A stretch of 64,000 nt of DNA, from contig NZ_JBAWKA010000004.1 of NCBI RefSeq assembly GCF_043876815.1, positions 124,001-188,000 of the forward strand. The letters are read 5' to 3'. The notes beneath the pieces were generated by a model that was not told where the DNA came from, searched no databases, and saw nothing but the letters and a program-made list of their open reading frames with translations. Within the stretch, counting starts at the first letter, position 1; each line of letters begins with the position of its first letter. The translations under genes and the position numbers were made by a program. Source of the DNA: Gaetbulibacter_A sp043876815. Its GTDB lineage: Bacteria; Bacteroidota; Bacteroidia; Flavobacteriales; Flavobacteriaceae. Positions 9,715 through 18,199 of this stretch are shown one piece after another.

Positions 9715-9717
9715 AAA

Positions 9718-10725
9718 TTAACCGCCAATGGTGATCATACTGCGGTTATTCGTGTGGCGTTTGGGTTCTTGTAATTTTTCAAGGGTATCCATACCACCGC
9801 GCATGAAATGTTTAGCCTGAACCGCTTTTTTAATAACGGGTTCAATAGATTTTCCAGCACGAAATGTGCCTAAAATATCGGATTCTCCGGAAGAAAACAA
9901 ACAATTTTTTAATTGACCATTCGCTGTAAGTCGCAAGCGGTTACAAGAATCACAAAACGGATTGGTTACGGAACTAATAATAGCGAAACTTCCGGCGTAA
10001 CCTGTAATTTTATAGTTTTTAGAAGTGTCATTTGGAGCATCCTGTAAACGTTCAATCTGACTTTTTGGAAAAGCCTCATTCACACGTTCCATAACATCTT
10101 TATAAGATACCATTTTACTCAAGTCCCACTTGTTACCGTCAAAAGGCATAAATTCAATAAATCTAACTGCTACATTATTTTCTTTAGTGAATTTGATGAA
10201 ATCAACAATTTCATCCTCATTAAAGTCCTTCATCAACACAGCATTTATTTTAACCTTGAATCCTTCTTTGATTAGCAGCATTATATTCTCATAAACTTTA
10301 TCAAATTGATTACGACGGGTGATGCTGGCAAATTTATCTTTTTGTAAAGAATCCAGACTAATATTAATATTCTTAACGCCATTATCTTTTAAAACATCAA
10401 TAAACCTCTCAATAATAACAGCGTTGGAGGTTATGGAAAGTTCTACTGGTAGTGTCGCTAATTTTTCAATAATAATAGGAATGTCTTTTCGTATTAAAGG
10501 TTCTCCTCCGGTTAGGCGAATTTTAGTTACGCCATGGTCTACAAATGTTTTAGCGATACTAAATATTTCTTCATACGTCATTAAATGACTTTTAGGAGAT
10601 AATTGCACCCCAGCTTCCGGCATGCAATAGGTACAGCGCAAATTACAGCGTTCAATAAGTGATATTCGTAAATAACTGTGATTTCTGCCGTGGTTGTCAC
10701 GAAGTATTTTAGACGTATTTGTCAT
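9718..10725 (-). CDS. moaA: GTP 3',8-cyclase MoaA
   Basis: 335 residues. The radical-SAM cluster motif is Cys27-x3-Cys31-x2-Cys34 ('RCNLRCTYC'). The second, C-terminal cluster motif 'FCDSCNRLRLTANGQLKNC' lies near residues 250-270, and the protein ends in the conserved Gly-Gly. MoaA opens the Mo cofactor pathway by converting GTP to 3',8-cyclo-GTP. It is the last gene of the minus-strand cofactor cluster and converges on the YdeP-like gene with only three bases between the stop codons, so no terminator separates the two converging transcripts. Confidence 0.96.
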   Translation of the reverse strand: MTNTSKILRDNHGRNHSYLRISLIERCNLRCTYCMPEAGVQLSPKSHLMTYEEIFSIAKTFVDHGVTKIRLTGGEPLIRKDIPIIIEKLATLPVELSITSNAVIIERFIDVLKDNGVKNINISLDSLQKDKFASITRRNQFDKVYENIMLLIKEGFKVKINAVLMKDFNEDEIVDFIKFTKENNVAVRFIEFMPFDGNKWDLSKMVSYKDVMERVNEAFPKSQIERLQDAPNDTSKNYKITGYAGSFAIISSVTNPFCDSCNRLRLTANGQLKNCLFSSGESDILGTFRAGKSIEPVIKKAVQAKHFMRGGMDTLEKLQEPKRHTNNRSMITIGG

Positions 10726-10740
10726 ATTATTATTTTCTTT

Positions 10741-11652
10741 TTAATCGTGTCTGATTCCTTTTAAAACTTTAAAACTATGTAAAATGGCCGGAAAAATGGC
10801 GTCCATAGATTCCTTTGCACCATTTGTTGATCCCGGAAGTGCTAATACTAAAGTGCTTCCGATAGTTCCAACAACACTTCGCGATAGCATAGCGTATGGC
10901 ATTCTGTTCTGGCCATAATTCCTGATAGCTTCTTCTGCACCGGGAATCCTGCGGTCTAGTAAAGGAATAATGGCTTCAGGCGTGTTATCACGTGCGGAGA
11001 GTCCCGTGCCGCCTGTGAAAATGATCATATCAAGCCCTTGTTTGACAAAGGTTTTAGTTTTATTCTGGATCTCATCTTTCTCATCCGGAATAATTATATA
11101 TTCCGTCGTTTTAACATGGCAGGCTAAAAGCTTTTCAATGATGGCCTTACCGGCTTTATCCTCTTTTTGTCCCGCAGAAATGGTGTCACTGCAAACAATA
11201 ACCGCCGCTTTAAGGTCGGATTTAAAGGTTTCTTTAAAATCTGATTTACCTCCTTTTTTGGAAAGAAGTTTGATGTGTTCTATTTCGATGAGTTTGTCAA
11301 TAGGTTTAAGCATATCGTACATATTCAAAGCGACTACACTTGCCCCGTGCATGGCTTCAACTTCAACCCCTGTCTTATAAATCGTTTTCACGGTAAATAA
11401 AACTTTAATTTCCAAGCCATTGATCTCGTATTCAACGCCGGTGAACTCTATAGGTAAAGGATGGCAATCCGGCAATATGTCCGGGGTGCGTTTTACTCCC
11501 AATAATCCTGCAGCTTTACTCATCGCAAATACATTCCCTTTAGGAACGGTATCGTTTTTTATCGCCGAAATGGTTTCAGGTTTGCTAACCTTAACAATCG
11601 CCTGTGCTGTGGCTACTCGTAAACTTGTATTTTTAGCTGTTATATCTACCAT
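10741..11652 (-). CDS. moaCB: bifunctional MoaC/MoaB (MogA-like) fusion protein
   Basis: 303 residues in two domains. Residues 1 to ~145 match MoaC, cyclic pyranopterin monophosphate synthase ('MVDITAK', 'PDILPDCHPLPI', 'YDMLKPIDK' with the catalytic Asp and Lys). Residues ~150-303 match the MoaB/MogA molybdopterin adenylyltransferase fold ('IFTGGTGLSARDNTPEA', 'LVLALPGS'). The fusion combines an early step with the adenylation that precedes molybdate insertion. Fused MoaC-MoaB proteins are known in Bacteroidota. It lies between moaE and moaA with gaps of 9 and 15 bases, so it is operonic. Confidence 0.94.
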   Translation of the reverse strand: MVDITAKNTSLRVATAQAIVKVSKPETISAIKNDTVPKGNVFAMSKAAGLLGVKRTPDILPDCHPLPIEFTGVEYEINGLEIKVLFTVKTIYKTGVEVEAMHGASVVALNMYDMLKPIDKLIEIEHIKLLSKKGGKSDFKETFKSDLKAAVIVCSDTISAGQKEDKAGKAIIEKLLACHVKTTEYIIIPDEKDEIQNKTKTFVKQGLDMIIFTGGTGLSARDNTPEAIIPLLDRRIPGAEEAIRNYGQNRMPYAMLSRSVVGTIGSTLVLALPGSTNGAKESMDAIFPAILHSFKVLKGIRHD

Positions 11653-11661
11653 AAAAATATT

Positions 11662-12105
11662 TTAACTATTTACTTTCCATTGATGACTTAGATCTTCAAA
11701 GATTTCCTTACCAAAAACAGGAACATCTGCTTTTATGGCTTCAACGACAAAGTTAAGCGCTTCAAAAACGGTTTTGCGATGCGGTGAGGATACAAAAACG
11801 AACAAACAAATTTCTCCAGCATTAACAATTCCCAAACTGTGATAAATATGCATGCAAGTGAGGTCGAATTTTTCAAATGTTGCCTCTCGAATGTCATGGA
11901 ACTTAGTATTTGCCATATCTTCATATGCTGTGTATTCAATGGCTTTTACACGTTTACCATCAATTTCATCTGCACGAACCTGGCCTAAGAAAATATTATG
12001 AGCGCCAATACTGGTCTTAGTTTGATGTTTGTAGATCGATTCGCCTATAAACGCAGAACTTATCGGACCTTGTTTAAAAACGTTTTTAATTTTTTTATCT
12101 GACAT
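11662..12105 (-). CDS. moaE: molybdopterin synthase catalytic subunit MoaE
   Basis: 147 residues from the chosen ATG at 12105. A longer frame to 12144 lies entirely within moeB coding sequence and would add an atypical leader; the chosen start overlaps the moeB stop by 11 bases. MoaE matches include 'IFLGQVRADEIDG', 'IEYTAYEDMA', 'HSLGIVNAGE' and 'SSPHRKTVFEA' with the conserved His-Arg and Lys stretch, and 'VPVFGKE' near the end. MoaE pairs with thiocarboxylated MoaD to insert the dithiolene sulfurs into the precursor Z. Confidence 0.93.
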   Translation of the reverse strand: MSDKKIKNVFKQGPISSAFIGESIYKHQTKTSIGAHNIFLGQVRADEIDGKRVKAIEYTAYEDMANTKFHDIREATFEKFDLTCMHIYHSLGIVNAGEICLFVFVSSPHRKTVFEALNFVVEAIKADVPVFGKEIFEDLSHQWKVNS

Positions 12106-13180
12106 AAGATTGATTTTTAAATATGTTTTGCAATGCTTCTGCATTTTCTTCTAATTGAAAACAGGCTTGAAACCCTTGCGACTTCAAAAGTTCTACCGCT
12201 GTTTTACTTCGGATTCCGGATTGACAAAATACCAAGGTTTTTTTATCATGATCTAGGTTGTGAACTTTCGCTTTTAGATCGTTTAAAGGAATTTGAATAA
12301 TCTCAGGATTTTCAAGTTTTGGTATTTCATCAAAATTCCTAACGTCAAGAAATTGTACCGTTTCATCAGCGTTAAGGCTGTCGATGCTTATTGTATTTAA
12401 AGCTGGTTCACAATTAAGATCTATAATTTTATCTGAAAATTGATCAGCTTCATCCTTAACCTTTTGGATGATAGTATTATTTCGATGAATTTTCAGATGG
12501 GTCATATTTCCTTGCAAGGCGTTGTAACAAAGTAAAATTCCAGACAGTGGCTTACCCAAATTCAAAATCAGTTTTAAAACTTCATTGGCCTGCATAGTAC
12601 CTATAATCCCAGGTAAAACTCCTAATACACCGATTTCATCGCAATTCGGTACTGAATTCTTTTGTGGTGGATTAGGAAATAAACAGCGATAGGAGGGACC
12701 ATTATTATAATTGAACACCGAAACCTGGCCTTCAAATTTATAAATAGCACCATAAACCAAAGGTTTATTCGTTAAAATAGATGCGTCGTTCACTAAATAC
12801 CTCGTATCAAAATTATCGGACCCATCAACTATAATGTCATATTGCTGAAATAAGTTCAGCGCATTTTTATAGTTGAGTGGTTCAGGATAGGCTTTAATGT
12901 TTATACTATTATTTAGATCTTCCAATCGCACTTTGGCGGCCAGAGCCTTATTTTGATTTAAACTGGAAGTGCCAAATAAAATTTGACGTTGGAGGTTGGT
13001 GATATCTACCGTATCAAAGTCTATTATTCCCAAAGTACCCACACCGGCCGCTGCCAAATATTGTAATACCGGACAGCCTAAACCTCCGGCGCCGATTACT
13101 AAAACTTTAGCACTAGAGATCTTTTGTTGACCTTCCGGCCCAATCTCAGGTAAAATAATATGTCTGTTATATCTGTTCAT
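12095..13180 (-). CDS. moeB: MoeB-type MoaD adenylyltransferase with C-terminal rhodanese domain
   Basis: 361 residues. The N-terminal E1-like ThiF/MoeB domain has the nucleotide-binding 'GAGGLG' at residues 30-35, 'DFDTVDITNLQRQ' and 'GSDNFDTRYLVND'. A C-terminal rhodanese domain (~residues 265-361) has the active-site loop 'CQSGIRS'. It adenylates the C-terminus of MoaD; the rhodanese may supply sulfur, as in MOCS3/Uba4-type proteins. The four-cysteine zinc site of E. coli MoeB looks broken: the 'CYRC' pair reads SYRC, and the later CxxC pair is missing. It lies 6 bases after moaD and overlaps moaE. Confidence 0.92.
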   Translation of the reverse strand: MNRYNRHIILPEIGPEGQQKISSAKVLVIGAGGLGCPVLQYLAAAGVGTLGIIDFDTVDITNLQRQILFGTSSLNQNKALAAKVRLEDLNNSINIKAYPEPLNYKNALNLFQQYDIIVDGSDNFDTRYLVNDASILTNKPLVYGAIYKFEGQVSVFNYNNGPSYRCLFPNPPQKNSVPNCDEIGVLGVLPGIIGTMQANEVLKLILNLGKPLSGILLCYNALQGNMTHLKIHRNNTIIQKVKDEADQFSDKIIDLNCEPALNTISIDSLNADETVQFLDVRNFDEIPKLENPEIIQIPLNDLKAKVHNLDHDKKTLVFCQSGIRSKTAVELLKSQGFQACFQLEENAEALQNIFKNQSYVR

Positions 13181-13186
13181 AAAAAA

Positions 13187-13420
13187 TCAACCACCGGCAA
13201 ACGGAGGTAATAAGGCAATTTCAGCACTACTCAAAAATGTTTCCGTTGAAACCAATTCTTGGTTCTGGGCTACTTTAAACTCAATTTCAGTCAATTTCGG
13301 ATACTTCTCATATAGTTTTTCCACGAGGTTTTGAATATACGATCCATGGAACTCCAGCTTTTCTTCATCGCATTTGGTGATTTCAATTATCTGTCCGAAA
13401 TATTTAATCGTAACTAACAT
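13187..13420 (-). CDS. moaD: MoaD/ThiS-family sulfur carrier
   Basis: 77 residues with the ubiquitin-like MoaD fold pattern and the essential C-terminal Gly-Gly ('LLPPFAGG'). MoeB adenylates this end, it becomes a thiocarboxylate, and it delivers sulfur to MoaE within molybdopterin synthase. The gene overlaps the mobA stop by seven bases and precedes moeB by six, consistent with tight coupling of mobA, moaD, moeB and moaE. Confidence 0.92.
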   Translation of the reverse strand: MLVTIKYFGQIIEITKCDEEKLEFHGSYIQNLVEKLYEKYPKLTEIEFKVAQNQELVSTETFLSSAEIALLPPFAGG

Positions 13421-13986
13421 GATTTAATAGCGTTTAACTGTGTTTTAGTATTAATATTACTAAGGGCTTTTTGCTGCTCTTTTATTTTTATTGATTTCAC
13501 ATTGAATGCTTCCAAAGCCCTTTGAAGGCGTCGTTCTCCGGAATCTAATATCGCTTTTAATTTTTTGCTGCATGCCTTTTTATACAAGGCGACCAGAGGC
13601 ATTGTTTTACCACCTTGTTCGAACATAACGATATCAGATTCGTGATCTTCTTTTTCAATCAATTTTTTTAAAACCTTTGAAGTAATTAGGGGAATATCGC
13701 AACTTAAAACTAAATTATAATCTGTATTTGAGGCTGCTAATCCCGAATACAATCCTGCGAGTGGTCCGGCATCTTTTATAGTGTCTTTAATTCGGCGTAG
13801 ACCAAAAGTATCGTAATCAGTATGATCAGAACAAATAATAATTTCAGAAACCAAAGGTTGCAGCGCCTCAATAATATGCGTCATGAATAGCTTGCCATTT
13901 AACTCTAAAAAACCTTTATCCCGACCCATGCGTGTGCTTTTACCGCCCGCTATAATAATTCCTGTTATGTTTTCTTTTGCTATCAT
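13414..13986 (-). CDS. mobA: molybdenum cofactor guanylyltransferase
   Basis: 190 residues from the ATG at 13986, chosen because the protein then begins just before the signature 'GIIIAGGKSTRMGRDKG'. The longer frame to 14028 runs back into the TSUP gene and adds 14 residues with no family match. MobA adds GMP to molybdopterin to give MGD, needed by DMSO-reductase-family enzymes such as the YdeP-like protein in the facing operon. The start lies 2 bases inside the end of the upstream permease's stop region, so translation is probably coupled. Confidence 0.9.
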   Translation of the reverse strand: MIAKENITGIIIAGGKSTRMGRDKGFLELNGKLFMTHIIEALQPLVSEIIICSDHTDYDTFGLRRIKDTIKDAGPLAGLYSGLAASNTDYNLVLSCDIPLITSKVLKKLIEKEDHESDIVMFEQGGKTMPLVALYKKACSKKLKAILDSGERRLQRALEAFNVKSIKIKEQQKALSNINTKTQLNAIKSC

Positions 13987-13987
13987 T

Positions 13988-14743
13988 TTAAGTAAAAAAT
14001 AGTTTAAAACTTGCAAGCATAAGTACAAATGCTAAAATGTATCGCAGATTTTTATTGTTTATCTTTTTACTGCCATAATAGCCGCCTAACGTTCCGCCAA
14101 TCAAGGCGATAGCGATCAAAATAAACGATTCTTTTTCCAATTGCACACCACTACTTATTTGTCCGATCAGGCCTGCGGCCGAATTTACCCAAATAAACAA
14201 AGCAGAGACAGCGGCAGCTTCCTTCATTTTGCCCCAATGAAGAAGTAAAATTAAGGGTGTTAATATAATGCCACCACCAATTCCAATAAGTCCGGAAAAA
14301 AATCCAATCGCGCCGCCCACCAGTAAGCCTTGCCATATTTTTATGTCCCGGGTATATGATTTTTCCTTTCCAAAGACATTCAACATTTTTAAAATGGCGA
14401 ACACCAATAATACCGCCAATATTTTTTTGTAAATAATAGCGTCTAATTCTACCATACCTCCCAAAAACGCCATGGGAATTGAGGCCACAGCAAAGGTTGA
14501 AAACAATTTTTTATTAAAAAAACCACCTCTATAATAGTAGTAAAATGAAATTGCAGCCACGAACAAATTTAAAAGTAGAGCCGTGGGTTTCATGGTTTCA
14601 GGTGCAAAAGAAAACAAAGCCATCAAGGCCAGATAGCCACTCGCACCACCATGACCTACACTGGAGTATAAGAAGGCTACCACGGGGAGTAAAGCCATAA
14701 ACAGTATTATGTTTTCGTTATTGAGCATCCTAAAGGGCTTCAA
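13988..14743 (-). CDS. TSUP-family (TauE/SafE) membrane permease
   Basis: 251 residues with about seven or eight hydrophobic helices and the two-repeat pattern of TSUP transporters. 'SSVGHGGASGYL' near the start and 'GLIGIGGGIILTPLILLLHWG' in the second half are the two family repeats (the latter named by its key Gly residues). TSUP proteins move sulfite, sulfoacetate and related sulfur compounds across the inner membrane. Here it is embedded between a ModE-like regulator and mobA, overlapping the regulator by 14 bases. No modABC transporter is in view, so transport of molybdate or of a sulfur source for the cofactor is a reasonable inference but unproven. Confidence 0.88.
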   Translation of the reverse strand: MKPFRMLNNENIILFMALLPVVAFLYSSVGHGGASGYLALMALFSFAPETMKPTALLLNLFVAAISFYYYYRGGFFNKKLFSTFAVASIPMAFLGGMVELDAIIYKKILAVLLVFAILKMLNVFGKEKSYTRDIKIWQGLLVGGAIGFFSGLIGIGGGIILTPLILLLHWGKMKEAAAVSALFIWVNSAAGLIGQISSGVQLEKESFILIAIALIGGTLGGYYGSKKINNKNLRYILAFVLMLASFKLFFT

Positions 14744-15068
14744 TTTTTTCTAATTGCTGGTCTAAAAATTCCCAACAGTTCTTATTTATTTCCTCGAAGG
14801 CAGAAACTAATGACTCCCCGTAAGGCGTTAATTGTGTACCACCACCACCTTTACCACCAATACTATTTAGTGTGACTGGTTTTTTAGCTGATTTATTTAC
14901 AGCATCAAGTAAATGCCAGGCTTTCTTATAAGAAATACCCAGTGATTTTGCCGCTTTTGACAATGAACCGGTTTCGTGAATTTCTTTAAGCAGGTGAACA
15001 CGGCCTTCCCCTAATAATACTTTATTTTCGGCTTCAATCCATATGCGGCTTTTAATCTTATAATTCAT
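14730..15068 (-). CDS. ModE-like single-domain winged-helix regulator
   Basis: 112 residues matching the N-terminal DNA-binding domain of ModE ('LLKEIHETGSLSKAAKSLGISYKKAWHLLD' region, a winged helix with the A-x3-G-x-S-Y turn, and 'GGKGGGGTQLTPYG' in the wing). The molybdate-binding Mop domains of full ModE are missing, so how it would sense molybdate is unclear. Single-domain versions are common and often sit beside Mo cofactor genes. It lies one base after moeA and overlaps the TSUP gene, so it is likely the local regulator of the cofactor operon. Confidence 0.88.
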   Translation of the reverse strand: MNYKIKSRIWIEAENKVLLGEGRVHLLKEIHETGSLSKAAKSLGISYKKAWHLLDAVNKSAKKPVTLNSIGGKGGGGTQLTPYGESLVSAFEEINKNCWEFLDQQLEKIEAL

Positions 15069-15069
15069 C

Positions 15070-16248
15070 TTAAGTAGGTAATAAAACGGTTTCTAAAACA
15101 TCGCCTTGATTGATCTTGGTGATCGCTTCATCAGCGAATACCAATGCATTAGCCAAAGCAAAGGTATGTAGCATTGATGAGTTCTGACCTTCTAAAATGG
15201 TTACTGTTCCATCTTGGCAAATAGCCTTCAAAAACTGGGGTCGGTCGCCTTTTTTTAAAAATTCAGATGTTGAAATAGCCTTAATACATCTTAATTCCTG
15301 AGATTTTCGATGGGTCATATTTTGCAGAGCGATATAAACATAGATGTAAAAACAAGTGAGTGATGCAGCCGGATTACCAGGAAGTGCAAAAACACTGGAG
15401 TCATTTCTTTTTCCAAAGAACAAGGGCTTTCCGGGTTTTTGCTTCACTTTATAAAATATTTCTTCAACCTGAATTTCCTTCAAGGCCTTTCCAACAAAAT
15501 CATAATCACCAACTGAAATTCCACCGGTAATAATCACCAGGTTATTTTCATTTAAAACCTTATCTAAAAGTGTTTTTGTTTTATTGAAGTCATCTTCAAC
15601 TTTATGCACCGTTACAGCATTAAAATCAAGACTCTCTAATGCTGCTCGGAGCATCTCGGAATTACTTTCATAGATCTTGCCATAGGTGAGGGGTTGGTCT
15701 GGTCCCACGAGCTCATTTCCTGTCGTGATTACAGCTATTTTAGGTTTATCGTAAACTAAAACCTCAGTAATTCCTAAGGAACTTAGAAACCCTATAGCTG
15801 CAGGTGTAAGTACCGTTCCTTCTTTTAAAGCAATGGCTCCTTTAGTAACCTGTTCACCTTCAGGACGGATATTGGTTCCTTCTGAAATTGCTTCGGATAA
15901 AATTATACGCTTGTTTTCCAACTGAATTTTTTCCTGCATCATCACGGCATTAGCGGAATCCGGAACCGGAGCACCGGTAAAAATACGAACGGCTTCACCG
16001 GGTTTCAAATTGGGTTCTGCACCATCGCCGGCTTTAATTTCTCCGATCAGTTGATATTCTAAAGCCTCATGAAGGTTTAAGGCATAACCGTCCATAGCCG
16101 ATTGCCGGAAAGGGGGCATGTTTATACTGCTGTAAACCGTTTCAGCTAATGTGTAACCACCACACAGTTGCAAAGTTTTTTTCACCTTTTTTAATAGTGG
16201 ATGCGTATTTTGAGCGACTAATTCTTTTGCCCTTTGAATGGAAATCAT
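15070..16248 (-). CDS. moeA: molybdopterin molybdotransferase MoeA
   Basis: 392 residues, the normal MoeA length. Family stretches include 'MPPFRQSAMDGYAL' with the catalytic-site Asp, 'RIFTGAPVPDSANAVMMQE', 'ITTGNELVGP', 'TGGISVGDYDF' and 'VFALPGNPAASL'. It inserts molybdate into adenylated molybdopterin. It is the first gene of the minus-strand cofactor operon (moeA, regulator, TSUP, mobA, moaD, moeB, moaE, moaCB, moaA), and a -7 box lies just upstream. Confidence 0.95.
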   Translation of the reverse strand: MISIQRAKELVAQNTHPLLKKVKKTLQLCGGYTLAETVYSSINMPPFRQSAMDGYALNLHEALEYQLIGEIKAGDGAEPNLKPGEAVRIFTGAPVPDSANAVMMQEKIQLENKRIILSEAISEGTNIRPEGEQVTKGAIALKEGTVLTPAAIGFLSSLGITEVLVYDKPKIAVITTGNELVGPDQPLTYGKIYESNSEMLRAALESLDFNAVTVHKVEDDFNKTKTLLDKVLNENNLVIITGGISVGDYDFVGKALKEIQVEEIFYKVKQKPGKPLFFGKRNDSSVFALPGNPAASLTCFYIYVYIALQNMTHRKSQELRCIKAISTSEFLKKGDRPQFLKAICQDGTVTILEGQNSSMLHTFALANALVFADEAITKINQGDVLETVLLPT

Positions 16249-16269
16249 GTAGAAATCGTTATGTCTTTA

Positions 16270-16277
16270 CAAATATA
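16270..16277 (-). promoter_or_regulatory. candidate -7 box of the moeA-moaA operon promoter
   Basis: On the minus strand the bases read TATATTTG, a perfect match to the Bacteroidota -7 consensus TAnnTTTG, ending 21 bases before the moeA ATG. No TTTG -33 element is found at 19-20 bases spacing, so the promoter is either weak or activator-dependent. It would give a very short leader. Confidence 0.45.
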
Positions 16278-16516
16278 ACGAAGATTCAATATAAATTCTT
16301 AAAATTTTATTGATTTTAAATTATCTAAATAAATAAGCAATACTATCGGAAAATGATTTTAGCGACAACGAAACAATTTTAATGTGGGTCTTGATTTCTC
16401 CAAAAATCCGACAAACGTCATAACTTCAACACATACTTACATCCTTTATCAACTTTTATCTGCTTGGCTAAGGTTTTAAGCATCAAATTTTTAAATTTAA
16501 ATCATAAATTTAACCT

Positions 16517-18052
16517 ATGCTAAAAAAAGTCTTTGGCAGCGCCGTTTTTGGTGTTGATGCCACTACGATAACTGTTGAAGTGAATGTGGATTCGGGTATT
16601 GGCTACCATCTCGTGGGTTTGCCGGATAACGCTATTAAAGAGAGCAATTATCGTATTGCTGCCGCCCTTCAGAATAATGGATATAAAATTCCGGGAAAGA
16701 AATTAACGATCAATATGGCTCCAGCCGACTTGCGAAAGGAGGGAAGTGCTTACGATTTGACTCTGGCCATAGGTATTTTAACCGCATCAAAGCAAATTCA
16801 GGCTGAGGAACTGGAATCGTATATTATTATGGGAGAACTTTCCCTTGATGGTAGTTTACAACCCATAAAAGGGGCTTTGCCTATTGCTATAAAAGCTAAA
16901 GCTGATGGTTTTAAACGGTTTATTTTGCCTATTCAAAACGCGAAAGAAGCGGCTATAGTAAATGATCTGGACGTATACGGCGTTGAAAACATCAAACAGG
17001 TGATTAATCATTTTAATGGCGAAGTTTTTCTTGAGGCTACCCATATTGATGCTAAAAAGGAATTTGAAAAAAATCTGGAATTCCCGGAATTTGATTTTGC
17101 CGATGTAAAAGGTCAGGAAGGCATCAAGCGATGCATGGAAATTGCTGCGGCAGGTGGTCATAACATTATTCTAATAGGTCCGCCAGGTGCTGGAAAAACC
17201 ATGTTAGCCAAGCGTTTACCCAGTATTTTACCACCCATGACCATGGAGGAAGCTTTGGAGACTACTAAGATCCATTCGGTTGTGGGCCGCGTTAAAGATA
17301 CGGGGCTGATGGCACAGCGCCCATTTAGGAGTCCACATCACACCATTAGCGATGTCGCTCTGGTAGGAGGTGGTTCCTTTCCACAGCCTGGAGAAATATC
17401 ATTGTCGCACAATGGTGTTTTGTTCCTCGATGAATTACCTGAATTCAAACGTGGTGTTTTAGAGGTATTGCGGCAACCTTTGGAAGATCGGGAGGTTACC
17501 ATTTCTAGGGCTCGTTTTACGGTAACTTATCCTTCATCTTTCATGTTGGTTGCGAGTATGAATCCCAGTCCGGGTGGTTATTTTAATGATCCAAATGCTC
17601 CGGTAACGTCTAGTCCTGCTGAAATGCAGCGTTATTTAAGCAAGATTTCAGGACCCTTATTGGATCGAATTGATATTCATATTGAAGTTACTCCCGTTCC
17701 TTTTGAAAAATTATCAGAAGATAGGCGTGGAGAACTTTCTGTAAATATAAGAAAACGTGTGACGCAAGCACGTGATATTCAGACACATCGCTTTTCTGAT
17801 CATAATTCTGTTCATTATAATGCACAAATGAACACGAAACAAATCAGAAGGTTTTGTATTTTAGATGCGCATTCAAAGCAACTCCTTAAAACCGCCATGG
17901 AACGGCTTAACCTTTCTGCAAGAGCTTACGATAGGATATTGAAGGTTGCACGCACCATAGCAGATTTAGAAGGTTCTGAAACAGTTCAGGGAGTTCATAT
18001 AAGCGAAGCAATCCAGTATCGTAGTTTGGATCGTGATGGGTGGTTGGGGTAA
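16517..18052 (+). CDS. comM: YifB/ComM-family magnesium-chelatase-like AAA+ ATPase
   Basis: 511 residues, full family length. An N-terminal Lon-protease-like S5 fold ('VDSGIGYHLVGLPDNAIKES') is followed by the AAA+ core with Walker A 'GPPGAGKT' near residue 220, Walker B 'GVLFLDELPEF', and a C-terminal Mg-chelatase-type domain ('LSARAYDRILKVARTIADL'). ComM is a hexameric helicase that aids branch migration during natural transformation. The gene stands alone, divergent from moeA across 268 bp. Confidence 0.92.
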   Translation: MLKKVFGSAVFGVDATTITVEVNVDSGIGYHLVGLPDNAIKESNYRIAAALQNNGYKIPGKKLTINMAPADLRKEGSAYDLTLAIGILTASKQIQAEELESYIIMGELSLDGSLQPIKGALPIAIKAKADGFKRFILPIQNAKEAAIVNDLDVYGVENIKQVINHFNGEVFLEATHIDAKKEFEKNLEFPEFDFADVKGQEGIKRCMEIAAAGGHNIILIGPPGAGKTMLAKRLPSILPPMTMEEALETTKIHSVVGRVKDTGLMAQRPFRSPHHTISDVALVGGGSFPQPGEISLSHNGVLFLDELPEFKRGVLEVLRQPLEDREVTISRARFTVTYPSSFMLVASMNPSPGGYFNDPNAPVTSSPAEMQRYLSKISGPLLDRIDIHIEVTPVPFEKLSEDRRGELSVNIRKRVTQARDIQTHRFSDHNSVHYNAQMNTKQIRRFCILDAHSKQLLKTAMERLNLSARAYDRILKVARTIADLEGSETVQGVHISEAIQYRSLDRDGWLG

Positions 18053-18199
18053 ACGATGCTAATTAAAATAATATCTATTGAGAAATTAAAAAAAATTAAA
18101 TTATCTCCCGAATAATATCTGGAGTTATGCCAAACAAATCCCTCGATTTTGTATTTTGTGCTAAATATTCTTATCAGCTAACAAAAAACGATCATAAGT

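Noticed and set aside
12105..12144. Longer start for MoaE
   Set aside because: The added residues lie inside moeB coding sequence and do not resemble MoaE. The ATG at 12105 overlaps the moeB stop in a normal way.
13986..14028. Longer start for MobA
   Set aside because: It extends into the TSUP gene and puts 14 extra residues before the nucleotide-binding loop.
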